Source: Rhodospirillaceae bacterium
Lineage (GTDB): Bacteria > Pseudomonadota > Alphaproteobacteria > CACIAM-22H2
Length of the DNA: 64,000 bases
Reading direction: 5' to 3'
NCBI GenBank assembly: GCA_022843945.1
Contig: JALHMR010000002.1
Location: forward strand, 136,073 to 200,072
The notes beneath the pieces are model-generated. The model worked only from the letters and a program-made list of their open reading frames with translations. It had not been told where the DNA came from and did not search any database. Made by a program: the position numbers and the translations under genes. Below are positions 43,582-52,084 of the stretch, piece by piece. Each line of letters begins with the position of its first letter. Positions within the stretch are counted from its first letter, which is position 1.

Positions 43582-45269
43582 GCGACGACGCCCTTCCGAC
43601 ATCGCGGATCTCGCCGCCGAGCGGCACGATGGTGGCGCACGGGCTCGAGGCGCGCGTCGAGTTGGCCAATGGCATGGTGCGCATTCGCGGTGAGGGCCTG
43701 CTGGGCCATCTTATGGCGCTGATCGGTCACGGCGATACGCTTGCGGACAAGTCCATACCCGTCCGCATGATCTCCTCCGTGGAGATTTCGCGCACGTTCA
43801 TCCTGGGCGTCTTCTCTTTCGAGACCCTGCGGTTCAGCTATGCCGGCAGTCCCGCGCCGGGCGAAAGCCGCCTACGGGACACGCTGCTCGAGAACGTCGT
43901 GGTCATGAGCCTGTTTGACAACCGCGACTTCTACGCCCTGAAGGCCGCGATCGAGCGCGAGATGGCGGGCTTGCACTACTTCGGCGCGGGGGCGCCGCTG
44001 CCGGCCGCCATGGCTCCACCGTCCGATATGCCCCCGCCAGCGCCGCCTGCGCCATCCACGCCCTGGGCCGAGCGCGCCGGGACCTGGCTGGCCCGCACCT
44101 CGCGCGGCATGCCACGGCGCTGGAGTGGGGCGACGGTGCTGGCCCTGGTTGCCGCGGCGGCGCTGGGCTGGATCCTGGTCGGCAAGGAACAGGTCCCGCG
44201 GGTGGCGGGGACGCCCAACATCCGCCTGACCGATACGCTATTCCCCGCCCTCAACGGCAGCGGCCAGCGCCTGGTCACCTGGGATGCCGGGGCCGGCATT
44301 ACCTACCGCGCCACTGTCCGGGCGCGCGCGCTCGACGAGTTCCAGGCGTTCAACCGCGCCTGGGCCGAGGGCCTGCGCCGGCGTTTCGAGGCGCGGTTCC
44401 ACGAACGGCTGGTGGCCGAGATGGTCCCGGTCTTCGCCGATGTCGACCGGCGCATTCCCGAATACGGGGAGTGGGTATTCAACTGGTGGACGAGCTACAT
44501 CCTGATGGTCAAAGGCATGGGCGCCATCGTCACCCAGGTAGCCGACGGCACCGAGCAGACCCTGCAGGAGGTCGCCGAGAAGGTGATGTCCGATGCGATC
44601 AAGGAACGCTACGTCGAGATCGTCCTCTCACCGCAACGCTTCCGGCCGGCGCTGCACCAGGCGGTCGCTCGTGCCGCGGTCGACACGGTGAAGGAGCTTG
44701 GCGCGGCGTGCGAGGAGATGCGTGGCCGCTTCGTGGCCCTGGTCAGCGAGCACGGCCACGACGTGGAACTGCGCACGGCCGACGGGGCCTGGCTGGCTGA
44801 CCGCGGATGGCAGGCGCGGCTGACCCGCGAGGGCTATTGCCCAAGCCCCGGCAAGCATGTCGGCGCCTCGGTCGCGGCGCTCGAAGCGGCGGCGCCAACG
44901 ACCTTCGGCGTGACCGGCGCGATCGACGACGTGGCGATCCGCATCACCCGGCCCTTTGTCACGACGATGGTCAGCGCCGGCCTGTCGGCCTCGAGCCTCG
45001 CCGGTCTGGCCACGGCCATCGGCATCCCGGCGGCCCTGGTGGCCACCCCGGCCATGGCCGCGGTGCTGACCAAATCGGCCTTCACGCTCGTCGACCTGAT
45101 GCTCAGCGAGCTCGACGAGGCACTGAACCGTGAAAGCTTCGAGACGGCGGTGCACGACGCCGTGGCGCGGGCCCGCAGCGAGTTCGAGCGCGCCGCCGGA
45201 CAGGCCTTACGTCAGGCGCTCGAGCTGGAATTTGACGACATGGGCCTGCGGCCGCAACGAGCCAGTTGA
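43578..45269 (+). CDS. Large membrane-anchored protein with N-terminal strand-rich domain
   Basis: A 563-residue protein that I do not recognise as a whole. Residues 17-135 are strand-rich (EARVELANGMVRIRGEGLLG, then IPVRMISSVEISRTFILGVF) and resemble short bacterial PH-like domains. Residues 140-163 are proline-rich, 184-202 form a membrane helix, 210-460 form a helical domain with a WVFNWWTSYILM segment, and 461-500 form a hydrophobic hairpin rich in Ala/Ser/Gly. A charged helical tail follows. The start overlaps the DUF6524 copy B stop. The layout suggests a cytoplasmic lipid- or protein-binding head with a body across the membrane or in the periplasm. Confidence 0.65.
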   Translation: MSDDALPTSRISPPSGTMVAHGLEARVELANGMVRIRGEGLLGHLMALIGHGDTLADKSIPVRMISSVEISRTFILGVFSFETLRFSYAGSPAPGESRLRDTLLENVVVMSLFDNRDFYALKAAIEREMAGLHYFGAGAPLPAAMAPPSDMPPPAPPAPSTPWAERAGTWLARTSRGMPRRWSGATVLALVAAAALGWILVGKEQVPRVAGTPNIRLTDTLFPALNGSGQRLVTWDAGAGITYRATVRARALDEFQAFNRAWAEGLRRRFEARFHERLVAEMVPVFADVDRRIPEYGEWVFNWWTSYILMVKGMGAIVTQVADGTEQTLQEVAEKVMSDAIKERYVEIVLSPQRFRPALHQAVARAAVDTVKELGAACEEMRGRFVALVSEHGHDVELRTADGAWLADRGWQARLTREGYCPSPGKHVGASVAALEAAAPTTFGVTGAIDDVAIRITRPFVTTMVSAGLSASSLAGLATAIGIPAALVATPAMAAVLTKSAFTLVDLMLSELDEALNRESFETAVHDAVARARSEFERAAGQALRQALELEFDDMGLRPQRAS

Positions 45270-45284
45270 GGCCGGACGTCAGCC

Positions 45285-45860
45285 TTAGTGGAACGAGCGG
45301 CCGGCAACCATCTCGCCGGTACGACTGACGGCGTTGCCCACGGTGGCGATCACCGTGTGTGCACCTTCGGTGACCACCACGATGCCGTTGCGGGTCAAGT
45401 TGCCGGCGGTCACCAGGACGGTGCCGGCGCCGTCGATCGTGGCCACCACGCCGTTACGCGCGAGTTCGCCGACCGTCGAGGCGGTCGTGCCGACACCGTC
45501 GGCCACGCCTGTGACGCCGTCGCGGATGAGCCGGCCGCCGGCCGTGGCTGTTGTGCCGATGCCATCGGCGACGGTGGTGATGGCCCGTGTGCCCGCCCGG
45601 CTGATGCCGGTCACCGCCACGCCCGTCCCTTCGATGGTGCCGCCCACGCCGGCCGCCGTGCTCTGCACGATGCCGCCGCCTGCGGCCGCCACCGGCCAGG
45701 CGTACCAGACCACGGCCGCCGCCGCGGCGACGGCGGCGATGGTGACGATCTCGCCGGTGGTCAGGCCGCCCGACGGGGCCGGGGGCAGGACCTGGGCTTG
45801 CGCGGCAAGCGGCAGATGAGGGGTAAGGGCGATCAGTCCGACGAATGCCAGCTTGTGCAT
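45285..45860 (-). CDS. Exported protein built of 22-residue tandem repeats
   Basis: A 191-residue protein with a signal peptide (FVGLIALTPHLPLAAQAQ), a hydrophobic segment at about 37-60 and then five full 22-residue repeats plus a partial one (residues 63-191). Examples are GISRAGTRAITTVADGIGTT (85-104) and AGGRLIRDGVTGVADGVGTT (107-126). The repeats carry a G-x-x-x-(I/V/A)-(R/D/S) start and a (D/E)G-x-G/H centre. The regular Val/Thr/Gly pattern could give a beta-solenoid or an amphipathic membrane-lining surface. Convergent with the 563-residue protein, it closes the envelope cluster. Confidence 0.7.
   Translation of the reverse strand: MHKLAFVGLIALTPHLPLAAQAQVLPPAPSGGLTTGEIVTIAAVAAAAAVVWYAWPVAAAGGGIVQSTAAGVGGTIEGTGVAVTGISRAGTRAITTVADGIGTTATAGGRLIRDGVTGVADGVGTTASTVGELARNGVVATIDGAGTVLVTAGNLTRNGIVVVTEGAHTVIATVGNAVSRTGEMVAGRSFH
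45288..45674 (-). repeat. Coding tandem repeat, 66-bp (22-codon) units
   Basis: Five complete units and one partial unit encode residues 63-84, 85-106, 107-128, 129-150, 151-172 and 173-191 of the exported repeat protein. All full units are exactly 22 residues with no gap. DNA identity between units is moderate, so the repeats are old or selected at protein level. Confidence 0.75.
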
Positions 45861-45983
45861 AACGACCCCCGATTCGGTTATCGCGACCGTAGGCCAGCAT
45901 CATACCTGAGCCGCGGCATCGGCGAAATCCCACCCCCGGCGGGGTGTCCGGTTGATCCGCTCCCGGGCCTCAGGCACACTCGC

Positions 45984-45997
45984 TGCAATCGTTTGCA
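45984..45997 (+). promoter_or_regulatory. LacI-type operator upstream of the CMD-like and M24 genes
   Basis: TGCAATCGTTTGCA has TGCAA/TTGCA half-sites around a central CG, the form of LacI-family sites. It is the exact reverse complement of the site at 54032-54045 beside the LacI gene, and it ends 40 bp before the ATG at 46038. Confidence 0.65.
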
Positions 45998-46037
45998 CCC
46001 GCAGCCCGCAACCAGCGCACCAGAGGAGGCACGGGCC

Positions 46038-46691
46038 ATGGCCAAGCAGCGCATTCGCTACGTCGATCCGGCCACGATCAGCGATCCCGCCATGCTCGCC
46101 GAGCTCGATCGCTGCCGGCGCGTCGGCACGCCGCGCCCCGAAAGCCAGGCGGTGCGCGCGCACGTGCCGGCGGTCTTCTGGTCCTTCGCCAATTCCTGGC
46201 GCGATGTCTTTCACAACGGCGTGTGCGATCACAGCATCAAGGAGCTGTGCCGGGTCTACGTCTCGCAATCGGTGAAGTGCGAGTATTGCGGCAACCAGCG
46301 CTCCGAGAAGTCGAAGAACGCCGGCCTGGTCGAGGACGACTACAGGGACCTGCTGAATTTCGAGAAATCGACCCGCTTCAACGAGCGGCAGAAGGCGGCG
46401 CTGGCCTATACCGAGACGATCGTCTGGGATCTGCCCTCCGAGGACGCGCTCTGGGCCCGTCTTGATGCCCAGTTCAGCGAGCCTGAGCTTGTCGAGCTCG
46501 GTTATTTCGTCGCCCTGACCATGGGCCAGCAGCGCTGGCTGCGCACCCTCAACATCGATCATCACCAGGTGCTGGCCGGCACGCAGGCCTCGATGGCGCC
46601 CGGCTTCGAGGACGCCGACGCCCTGGCCAGGAGCAAGGCCTCGTCCGATTACTGGGCGAAGAAGAAAGTGCGGCCTTCAGCCGCCGAATGA
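46038..46691 (+). CDS. Carboxymuconolactone decarboxylase (CMD/AhpD-like) family protein
   Basis: A 217-residue all-helical protein of the CMD superfamily with a CxxC pair at Cys81 and Cys84 (SVKCEYCGNQR), as in AhpD-like peroxidase-linked members. The decarboxylase branch lacks this motif. FNERQKAALAYTETIVWDLP and ELGYFVALTMGQQRWLRTLN are the typical hydrophobic helices. The ATG has GAGGAGG upstream. A LacI-type palindrome lies 40 bp upstream, and the next gene is the M24 protein, so the two form a unit likely under the LacI regulator at 52900. Confidence 0.85.
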   Translation: MAKQRIRYVDPATISDPAMLAELDRCRRVGTPRPESQAVRAHVPAVFWSFANSWRDVFHNGVCDHSIKELCRVYVSQSVKCEYCGNQRSEKSKNAGLVEDDYRDLLNFEKSTRFNERQKAALAYTETIVWDLPSEDALWARLDAQFSEPELVELGYFVALTMGQQRWLRTLNIDHHQVLAGTQASMAPGFEDADALARSKASSDYWAKKKVRPSAAE

Positions 46692-46721
46692 CACCGCAGA
46701 AGAATCAGCACTGAGGAGCCT

Positions 46722-48020
46722 ATGGCAAAGCGTCCCGAGCCCACCATCGTAAAGCCTGAAGACATCGATCCGCGCCACGACTGGAATCGGCCGCTGATGA
46801 ACTTCGGCACCATGGCCGTCGATTTCGAGGAGCGCGTCGATTTCCGCCGGCTGCACAACTATCGGCTCGGCCGTACCCGCAAGGCGCTCGCCGCCTCGGG
46901 TCTCGGCGCCATCCTGACCTTCGACCAGCACAACATCCGCTACATCTCCTCGACGGTGATCGGCGAGTGGGCGCGCGACAAGCTGACGCGCTACTGCCTG
47001 ATGACCGGCAACGGTGATCCCTATGTCTGGGACTTCGGCTCGGCGGCGAAGCACCACCGCCTCTACGCGCCCTGGCTGAAGCAGGATCATTGCAAGGCGG
47101 GCCTGCTCGGCCTGCGCGGCGCCATCAACCCGAAGATCGGGCTGTTCAAGCGCGCGGCGGAGGAGATCAAGGCCATCCTCGTCGAAGAAGGTGTTGCCGA
47201 CATGCCGATCGGCATCGACATGGTCGAGCTGCCGATGCTCTTCGAGCTGCAGAAGCTCGGCCTCGAGATTCGCGACGGACAGCAGATGATGCTCGACGCC
47301 CGCGAGCTCAAGAGCCGCGACGAGCTGACGCTGCTCAACATGTCGGCGGCGATGGTCGACGGCACCTATCACAAGATGTACGAGGCGCTGAAGCCGGGCG
47401 TGAAGGAGAGCCAGATCGTGGCACTCGCCAATCACGATCTCTACGAGAAGGGCTCGGACTGCGTCGAGGCGATCAACGCCATCTCCGGCGAGCGGTGTTC
47501 TCCTCATCCCCATAATTTCACCGACCGGCTGTTGCGTCCCGGCGATCAGGCGTTCTTTGACATCATCCAGTCCTACATGGGCTATCGCACCTGCTATTAC
47601 CGGACGTTCAACGTCGGCAAGGCGACGGAAGTGCAGAAGGACGCCTACAAGCAGGCGCGGGAGTGGATCGACGCGGCGATCGCCATGATCAAGCCCGGTG
47701 TGCGCTCCGATCAGGTGGCCGATTGCTGGCCGACCGCCGACAAGATTGGTTTCACCAGCGAGATGGAGGCCTTCGGCCTCGAGTTCGGCCATGGCCTCGG
47801 GCTCGGCCTGCATGAGCGGCCGATCATCAGCCGGCTCAACTCCTTCGAGGATCCGATGGAGATCAAGGCCGGCATGGTCTTCGCGCTGGAGACCTATTGC
47901 CCGGCCAAGGATGGAATCTCCGCGGCGCGCATCGAGGAAGAGATCGTGGTGACCGATAAGGGTTGCCAGGTGATCACGCTGTTCCCGGCCCAGGATCTGC
48001 CGATCGCCAATCCCTACTAG
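46722..48020 (+). CDS. M24 (Xaa-Pro peptidase/creatinase-like) protein with altered metal site
   Basis: A 432-residue pita-bread-fold protein with a creatinase-type N-terminal domain (LTFDQHNIRYISSTVIGEWA). In M24 peptidases five residues (D, D, H, E, E) bind two metals. Here Asp280, His357 (FGHGLGLGLHERP), Glu390 (FALETYCP) and Glu405 (RIEEEIVV) are present, but the second Asp, 11 residues after the first, is Cys291 (FFDIIQSYMGYRTCYYR). It may bind one metal, or act as a non-peptidase such as the M24-fold DMSP lyase DddP or metal-free creatinase. Co-transcribed with the CMD-like gene. Confidence 0.85.
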   Translation: MAKRPEPTIVKPEDIDPRHDWNRPLMNFGTMAVDFEERVDFRRLHNYRLGRTRKALAASGLGAILTFDQHNIRYISSTVIGEWARDKLTRYCLMTGNGDPYVWDFGSAAKHHRLYAPWLKQDHCKAGLLGLRGAINPKIGLFKRAAEEIKAILVEEGVADMPIGIDMVELPMLFELQKLGLEIRDGQQMMLDARELKSRDELTLLNMSAAMVDGTYHKMYEALKPGVKESQIVALANHDLYEKGSDCVEAINAISGERCSPHPHNFTDRLLRPGDQAFFDIIQSYMGYRTCYYRTFNVGKATEVQKDAYKQAREWIDAAIAMIKPGVRSDQVADCWPTADKIGFTSEMEAFGLEFGHGLGLGLHERPIISRLNSFEDPMEIKAGMVFALETYCPAKDGISAARIEEEIVVTDKGCQVITLFPAQDLPIANPY

Positions 48021-48064
48021 CGGGAAGCGGCCGCGGGCGCGCGAGGCGCCCACGGCGTGTTCTT

Positions 48065-51000
48065 CTACCGCACGAGGACGCTGACCAGCTCCTTGCGCAC
48101 GAAGCGCGTATTGAAGGCCGGCAACGCCCCGTCGACCGTGACGACGATGTTGTAGCTTCCAGCCTGGCGCGTATCGGTAAAGCGCCCGGTCAGGGTGGCG
48201 GCAGCTGCCTGGCGCGCACCCGCCCCGTTGAGGCTGGGCAGCGCCGCCAGCGAGCCGTGATCGACAGGGGCCGCCGACAGGCCGAGGCGGGCGGCGATGT
48301 CCGGTGCCTTGAGCTGATCCGCCACGGCCAGCTTGAGCGTCTGGTGGCCAATACTGTGGGCGAACAGGTCCGCCTGGCCCTTGGCCAGGGACTGTGCCCG
48401 CAGGGTCTGCAACCGGGCGATATCGAGCGGCATGGCGTCGCCACCTTTCGGCTTGAGGGGCTTGATCTTCTGCAGCGTGGCTTGGTGGCGCTTGAGCAGG
48501 TCGGGCACGCCCGTGGTCAGGCGTCGAACCTGGATCTGGCCGCGCAGACCGGTGACCGGGCTCCGGACCCCTTGGATGCGGGCGAGGATGTCGAGCGGCT
48601 TGCCCAGTCCGACCGGCCGCGGCCAGGACGGCAGGCTGAGCCGCACGGGCGAGCGCACGAAGCCGCCGACGGTGTAGCGCGTGTGCTCCGTTCGGGCGGT
48701 CATCACCTCGACCTGCCAGTTGCCCGGCATGGGCTCCCGCATCTTGAAGGCGACGTAGCCCATGCCGACGATCTTCCGCACATAGCTGTCGTGCGGATGG
48801 ATGGCCCGCCCCTTGGGATCGCGCAGGCGCACGTGGATCTCACTGCTGCTCACCGGTTCGCGCGGCACGTAGCCCAGCGTGGTATCCGCCCAGGAGACCG
48901 TGAACGTCGCCTCCGAGGCGGTGGCGTCGACGAAGCCCGACATGCTGCTCTGCGAGGCCATGCCGGAGTCGTTGACGATGATCGAATCGCCGGTCACCTG
49001 GCCGCGGATGTAATTGTAGATCTCGAACAGGTCATCAATCGCCGGCATGTAGTAGTAGCGGCCGTCGCTGGCCGTGGCGATCTGCTCGAGCAGGACCTGG
49101 TCGGAGGCCGGGCCCATGGCGCAGGTGTAGACCGGAAGGTTCGCAGGCAGTGCCGCCACCGCGTCCATCGCCGAGGGCTTGGCCGCGTTCCCCGGATCGC
49201 AGCCCTTGTTGTCGTAGCCGTCGGAGAGCATGACGATGGCCCGGTTGCCCGCCGCGGCGGAGAGCAGGCCGGCGGCCTGGTTGATGCCGGCCCCCATATA
49301 GGTGCAGCCTCCGAAGTTGATGCCGTCGACTTCGGTCTTGGCGGCATCGCGCACCGGCTGGCCGTCGATCGTCTGCAGGGTGGGGGAGGCGCCGGTTGGA
49401 TACTCGACCGTGGAGCTCGAGCCGAAGCTCACCACGCCCAGGCTGTCGTCGAGGCTGAGGACGTCGATGAACTGCTTGCTGCTGGTCTTGGTCACCTCGA
49501 CATAGCCGGCAGTGACCATGCTGCCGGAGCGGTCGATCAGCGGCACGACACTGACCGGGGCTGCCGCCGGCACCTCGGCGTTCTCCAGGGCCAGGGCGAA
49601 GTCCTGCCACGGGGTGGCGATATCCGGTCGCGCGCTGGCGCCGACATTGGTTGCCACCACGGTCACTTCGTAGGTGCCGGCCGGGTTCTGCAGGTAGACG
49701 CATTCTACGTTGTTGAGCGTGTCGGCGGCACCGTTGGCGGTCGAGAAGCCGTTGGCGAAGACGTTGCCGCGGAAGACCTGTCCCGTCGCCGTCTCCGTCA
49801 CCTCGAGATCGAGATCGTTGACCAGGGCGGGGTTGGCGCCCGCCGCACCCGCGGCGTCGGTCCAGACCAGGGTGATGCGCATCGGCCGCGCGGCGTCGAC
49901 GGGAGCCACGCGGATGGTGAATTCCTGGCCGTTGGCGGTGAAGGCGTGGCGCTGGTCGGAGAAGATGCGCGGGCCCCGGTCGGAAGCCGGCGTCTGCAGC
50001 ACGATGTTCTCCAGGCTCACCCGCCCCCAGCCCTGGTTGTTGTTCGGGACGTTGGTGAGGTTGCCGCCATTGCCGTCAGGCCCGCCGACGCCGTCCTCGG
50101 CGCCGTTGACCAGCAGTGCCTTGAGCAGCGCTGGGCTCGGGTTGCGGCCGTTCGTCCGGTTCCGCCACCACTGGATGAGCAGGGCGCACATGCCGGCCAC
50201 GTGCGGGGAGGCCATCGAGGTCCCGGACATGCGCGTATAGTCCGCGTGCGCCGTACCTACGGTGTCGGTGTACGTTGTGCGCGGACGCTGGGTGCCGGGT
50301 GTGCCGGGGTCGGCATCCACCCCGGAGCGCGCGGAAATGATGTCCGTGCCAGGGGCGACGATCGTGGGAAGGAAACGTCCGTCTATCGCCGGTCCCCGGC
50401 TCGACGTGCTGCGCATCCCGCGGATGTCGTCGGTGTCGCCTTCACCGGGGCGGAAATTCAGCGAATTGCCGACGATGATCGGATTCTTCGCTTCCCAGGG
50501 CTCGCCTATCGTGCTGGCGCCGGGGCCGCTATTGCCCGCCGCCGAAACCATGACGAGGTATTCGAAGGCGGCGGTATCGTTGTCGGGATCCCGGACGCGC
50601 TGATCGTACATCGCGGCGCCAGCGGTGTAGCCGTTTCCGGTGCCACCCGTGTATCCCCAGCTGTTGTTCATGACCTGGGCGCCGTTGCTCACGCAGTTCT
50701 CGATCACTTGATCCTCGGACATGGCGGAACTGCCGGTGACGAAGTTCACGCTGCCGAACTGCGCGCCGGGCGCTGTCCCCTGACCCAGGAGAAAGCCCTG
50801 CGGGTCGGTTTCGCCGCTCGCTCCGTTGCCCACGGCGATACCGGCGACGTGAGTGCCGTGCCCGTTGGTGTCCGTCGTGAGTGCGCCGGACGTGGTGTCG
50901 ACGAAGAAGGCCATGCGGCCGGCGAGGTCGGTATGCATCGTGGCGTTGTCGTGAGTGTCGACGCCGGTATCGACGATGGCGATGGTAACGCCGGCACCGG

Positions 51001-51847
51001 TCAGCCCCATCGTCGCCAGGTTCGCCTGATAGCCGGTGAGGGGCGCGGTGTTGGGCGCGGCGGCACCATCCAGGTCCTCGATCATGATCTGGGTGGAGCG
51101 CTCGTCACTCGGTTCGGGCCGGCCGCGATACTCGACCCAGCGGACGTCGGGCAGCGTGGCGAGCTTCGCGATGTGCTTGGCATCAATCTCGGCGAGCAGC
51201 ACAAGATAGTCACCCGCCAGCACCGCGCGTTGCGTTGTCTCTTCGACGATGGCGCCGCCGCTGGACTTGATGGCGTCACGGACCGCCGGTGCGGCGGTCG
51301 CCGGGTAGACGCCGATGCTGAGATGCTTGATGCGGCCCTTGAGGCTCTCGACCTTGGCGCCGAGCCGGTAAGCCGGCAGGAACTCGCCGGCCCAGGCGAC
51401 GAAGGGCAGCTTGCGCACCGCTTCGACGCGTTCGGCGTCGCCGGCAACGAAAAGACCGTATCGGGAGATGGGTTCCACGACCTCGACACCCTCGGCCTCG
51501 ATGGCGCGTGTCCAGGCGTCGCTGCGTGGTCCGGCGAGCTGCACCAGGTAATGCTTCCAGGAGCGCTTGAGCTTCGCCGGGATCGCCAGGGCAGCGGACC
51601 CACGCGGCTGCGCGCGGGCAATGTCGATGGAATAGCCGCCGATCTTGAGCAGGTGAAGGTCGGGCAGCTCACGGACCCGGTAGCCCTTCTTCTCCAGCGC
51701 GGCGAACTGGCGCGCCGCGCCGCTGACCAGGGCGCCGTAGGGCAGGTGCTGCTCCGTCTTCAGGCCGGCGCGCTCGACGTCGCGTTGCTCGGTTGCCAGG
51801 TCGATCGTCGCGGCGGTGGCTTTGCGGGTGACGAGTGCGTGTGCCAT
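48065..51847 (-). CDS. Very large subtilisin-like (S8) protease with von Willebrand A domain
   Basis: A 1260-residue protein. After a 270-residue N-terminal region, the S8 catalytic domain has Asp293 (IVDTGVDTHD), His330 (NGHGTHVAGIA), the oxyanion Asn in VSAAGNSG and Ser544 (SGTSMASPHVAG). A P-domain-like beta sandwich follows (PMRITLVWTDAAG, LVNDLDLEV), then a vWA domain (about 765-960) with MIDAS motif DRSGSM (772-777) and LSDGYDN, then two more beta-rich segments. No signal peptide is seen at the ATG, so export would need another route. Such vWA parts usually bind proteins. It stands alone and is convergent with the M24 gene. Confidence 0.9.
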   Translation of the reverse strand: MAHALVTRKATAATIDLATEQRDVERAGLKTEQHLPYGALVSGAARQFAALEKKGYRVRELPDLHLLKIGGYSIDIARAQPRGSAALAIPAKLKRSWKHYLVQLAGPRSDAWTRAIEAEGVEVVEPISRYGLFVAGDAERVEAVRKLPFVAWAGEFLPAYRLGAKVESLKGRIKHLSIGVYPATAAPAVRDAIKSSGGAIVEETTQRAVLAGDYLVLLAEIDAKHIAKLATLPDVRWVEYRGRPEPSDERSTQIMIEDLDGAAAPNTAPLTGYQANLATMGLTGAGVTIAIVDTGVDTHDNATMHTDLAGRMAFFVDTTSGALTTDTNGHGTHVAGIAVGNGASGETDPQGFLLGQGTAPGAQFGSVNFVTGSSAMSEDQVIENCVSNGAQVMNNSWGYTGGTGNGYTAGAAMYDQRVRDPDNDTAAFEYLVMVSAAGNSGPGASTIGEPWEAKNPIIVGNSLNFRPGEGDTDDIRGMRSTSSRGPAIDGRFLPTIVAPGTDIISARSGVDADPGTPGTQRPRTTYTDTVGTAHADYTRMSGTSMASPHVAGMCALLIQWWRNRTNGRNPSPALLKALLVNGAEDGVGGPDGNGGNLTNVPNNNQGWGRVSLENIVLQTPASDRGPRIFSDQRHAFTANGQEFTIRVAPVDAARPMRITLVWTDAAGAAGANPALVNDLDLEVTETATGQVFRGNVFANGFSTANGAADTLNNVECVYLQNPAGTYEVTVVATNVGASARPDIATPWQDFALALENAEVPAAAPVSVVPLIDRSGSMVTAGYVEVTKTSSKQFIDVLSLDDSLGVVSFGSSSTVEYPTGASPTLQTIDGQPVRDAAKTEVDGINFGGCTYMGAGINQAAGLLSAAAGNRAIVMLSDGYDNKGCDPGNAAKPSAMDAVAALPANLPVYTCAMGPASDQVLLEQIATASDGRYYYMPAIDDLFEIYNYIRGQVTGDSIIVNDSGMASQSSMSGFVDATASEATFTVSWADTTLGYVPREPVSSSEIHVRLRDPKGRAIHPHDSYVRKIVGMGYVAFKMREPMPGNWQVEVMTARTEHTRYTVGGFVRSPVRLSLPSWPRPVGLGKPLDILARIQGVRSPVTGLRGQIQVRRLTTGVPDLLKRHQATLQKIKPLKPKGGDAMPLDIARLQTLRAQSLAKGQADLFAHSIGHQTLKLAVADQLKAPDIAARLGLSAAPVDHGSLAALPSLNGAGARQAAAATLTGRFTDTRQAGSYNIVVTVDGALPAFNTRFVRKELVSVLVR

Positions 51848-52084
51848 GGGGGTGCCCCTGTTTCCGGTTGCGGAGTTTCCGTGTCAGTGCCTCATGCGTG
51901 AGCAGTGTGGAGGAGAGCACCATAGTCATTACCAGCCTGGCGGCGTGTGATCCGCTTCACAGCAAAGCTTGAGAGATGCGACGGAACTTCGCACCGCATG
52001 GCGCAGTTTTTATGGACAAGGTTCAACGGCCGCGGTTCGGCGCGTCATTCAGCGCGCCGCGTGCGCTATTTGAGGAGTAAGGCC

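Noticed and set aside
46038-46691. A second true 4-carboxymuconolactone decarboxylase
   Set aside because: It has an AhpD-like CxxC pair and is much longer than PcaC; the true PcaC is at 62570.
47963-51901. 1312-codon plus-strand open frame
   Set aside because: Antisense to the subtilisin-vWA gene, which has complete catalytic motifs.
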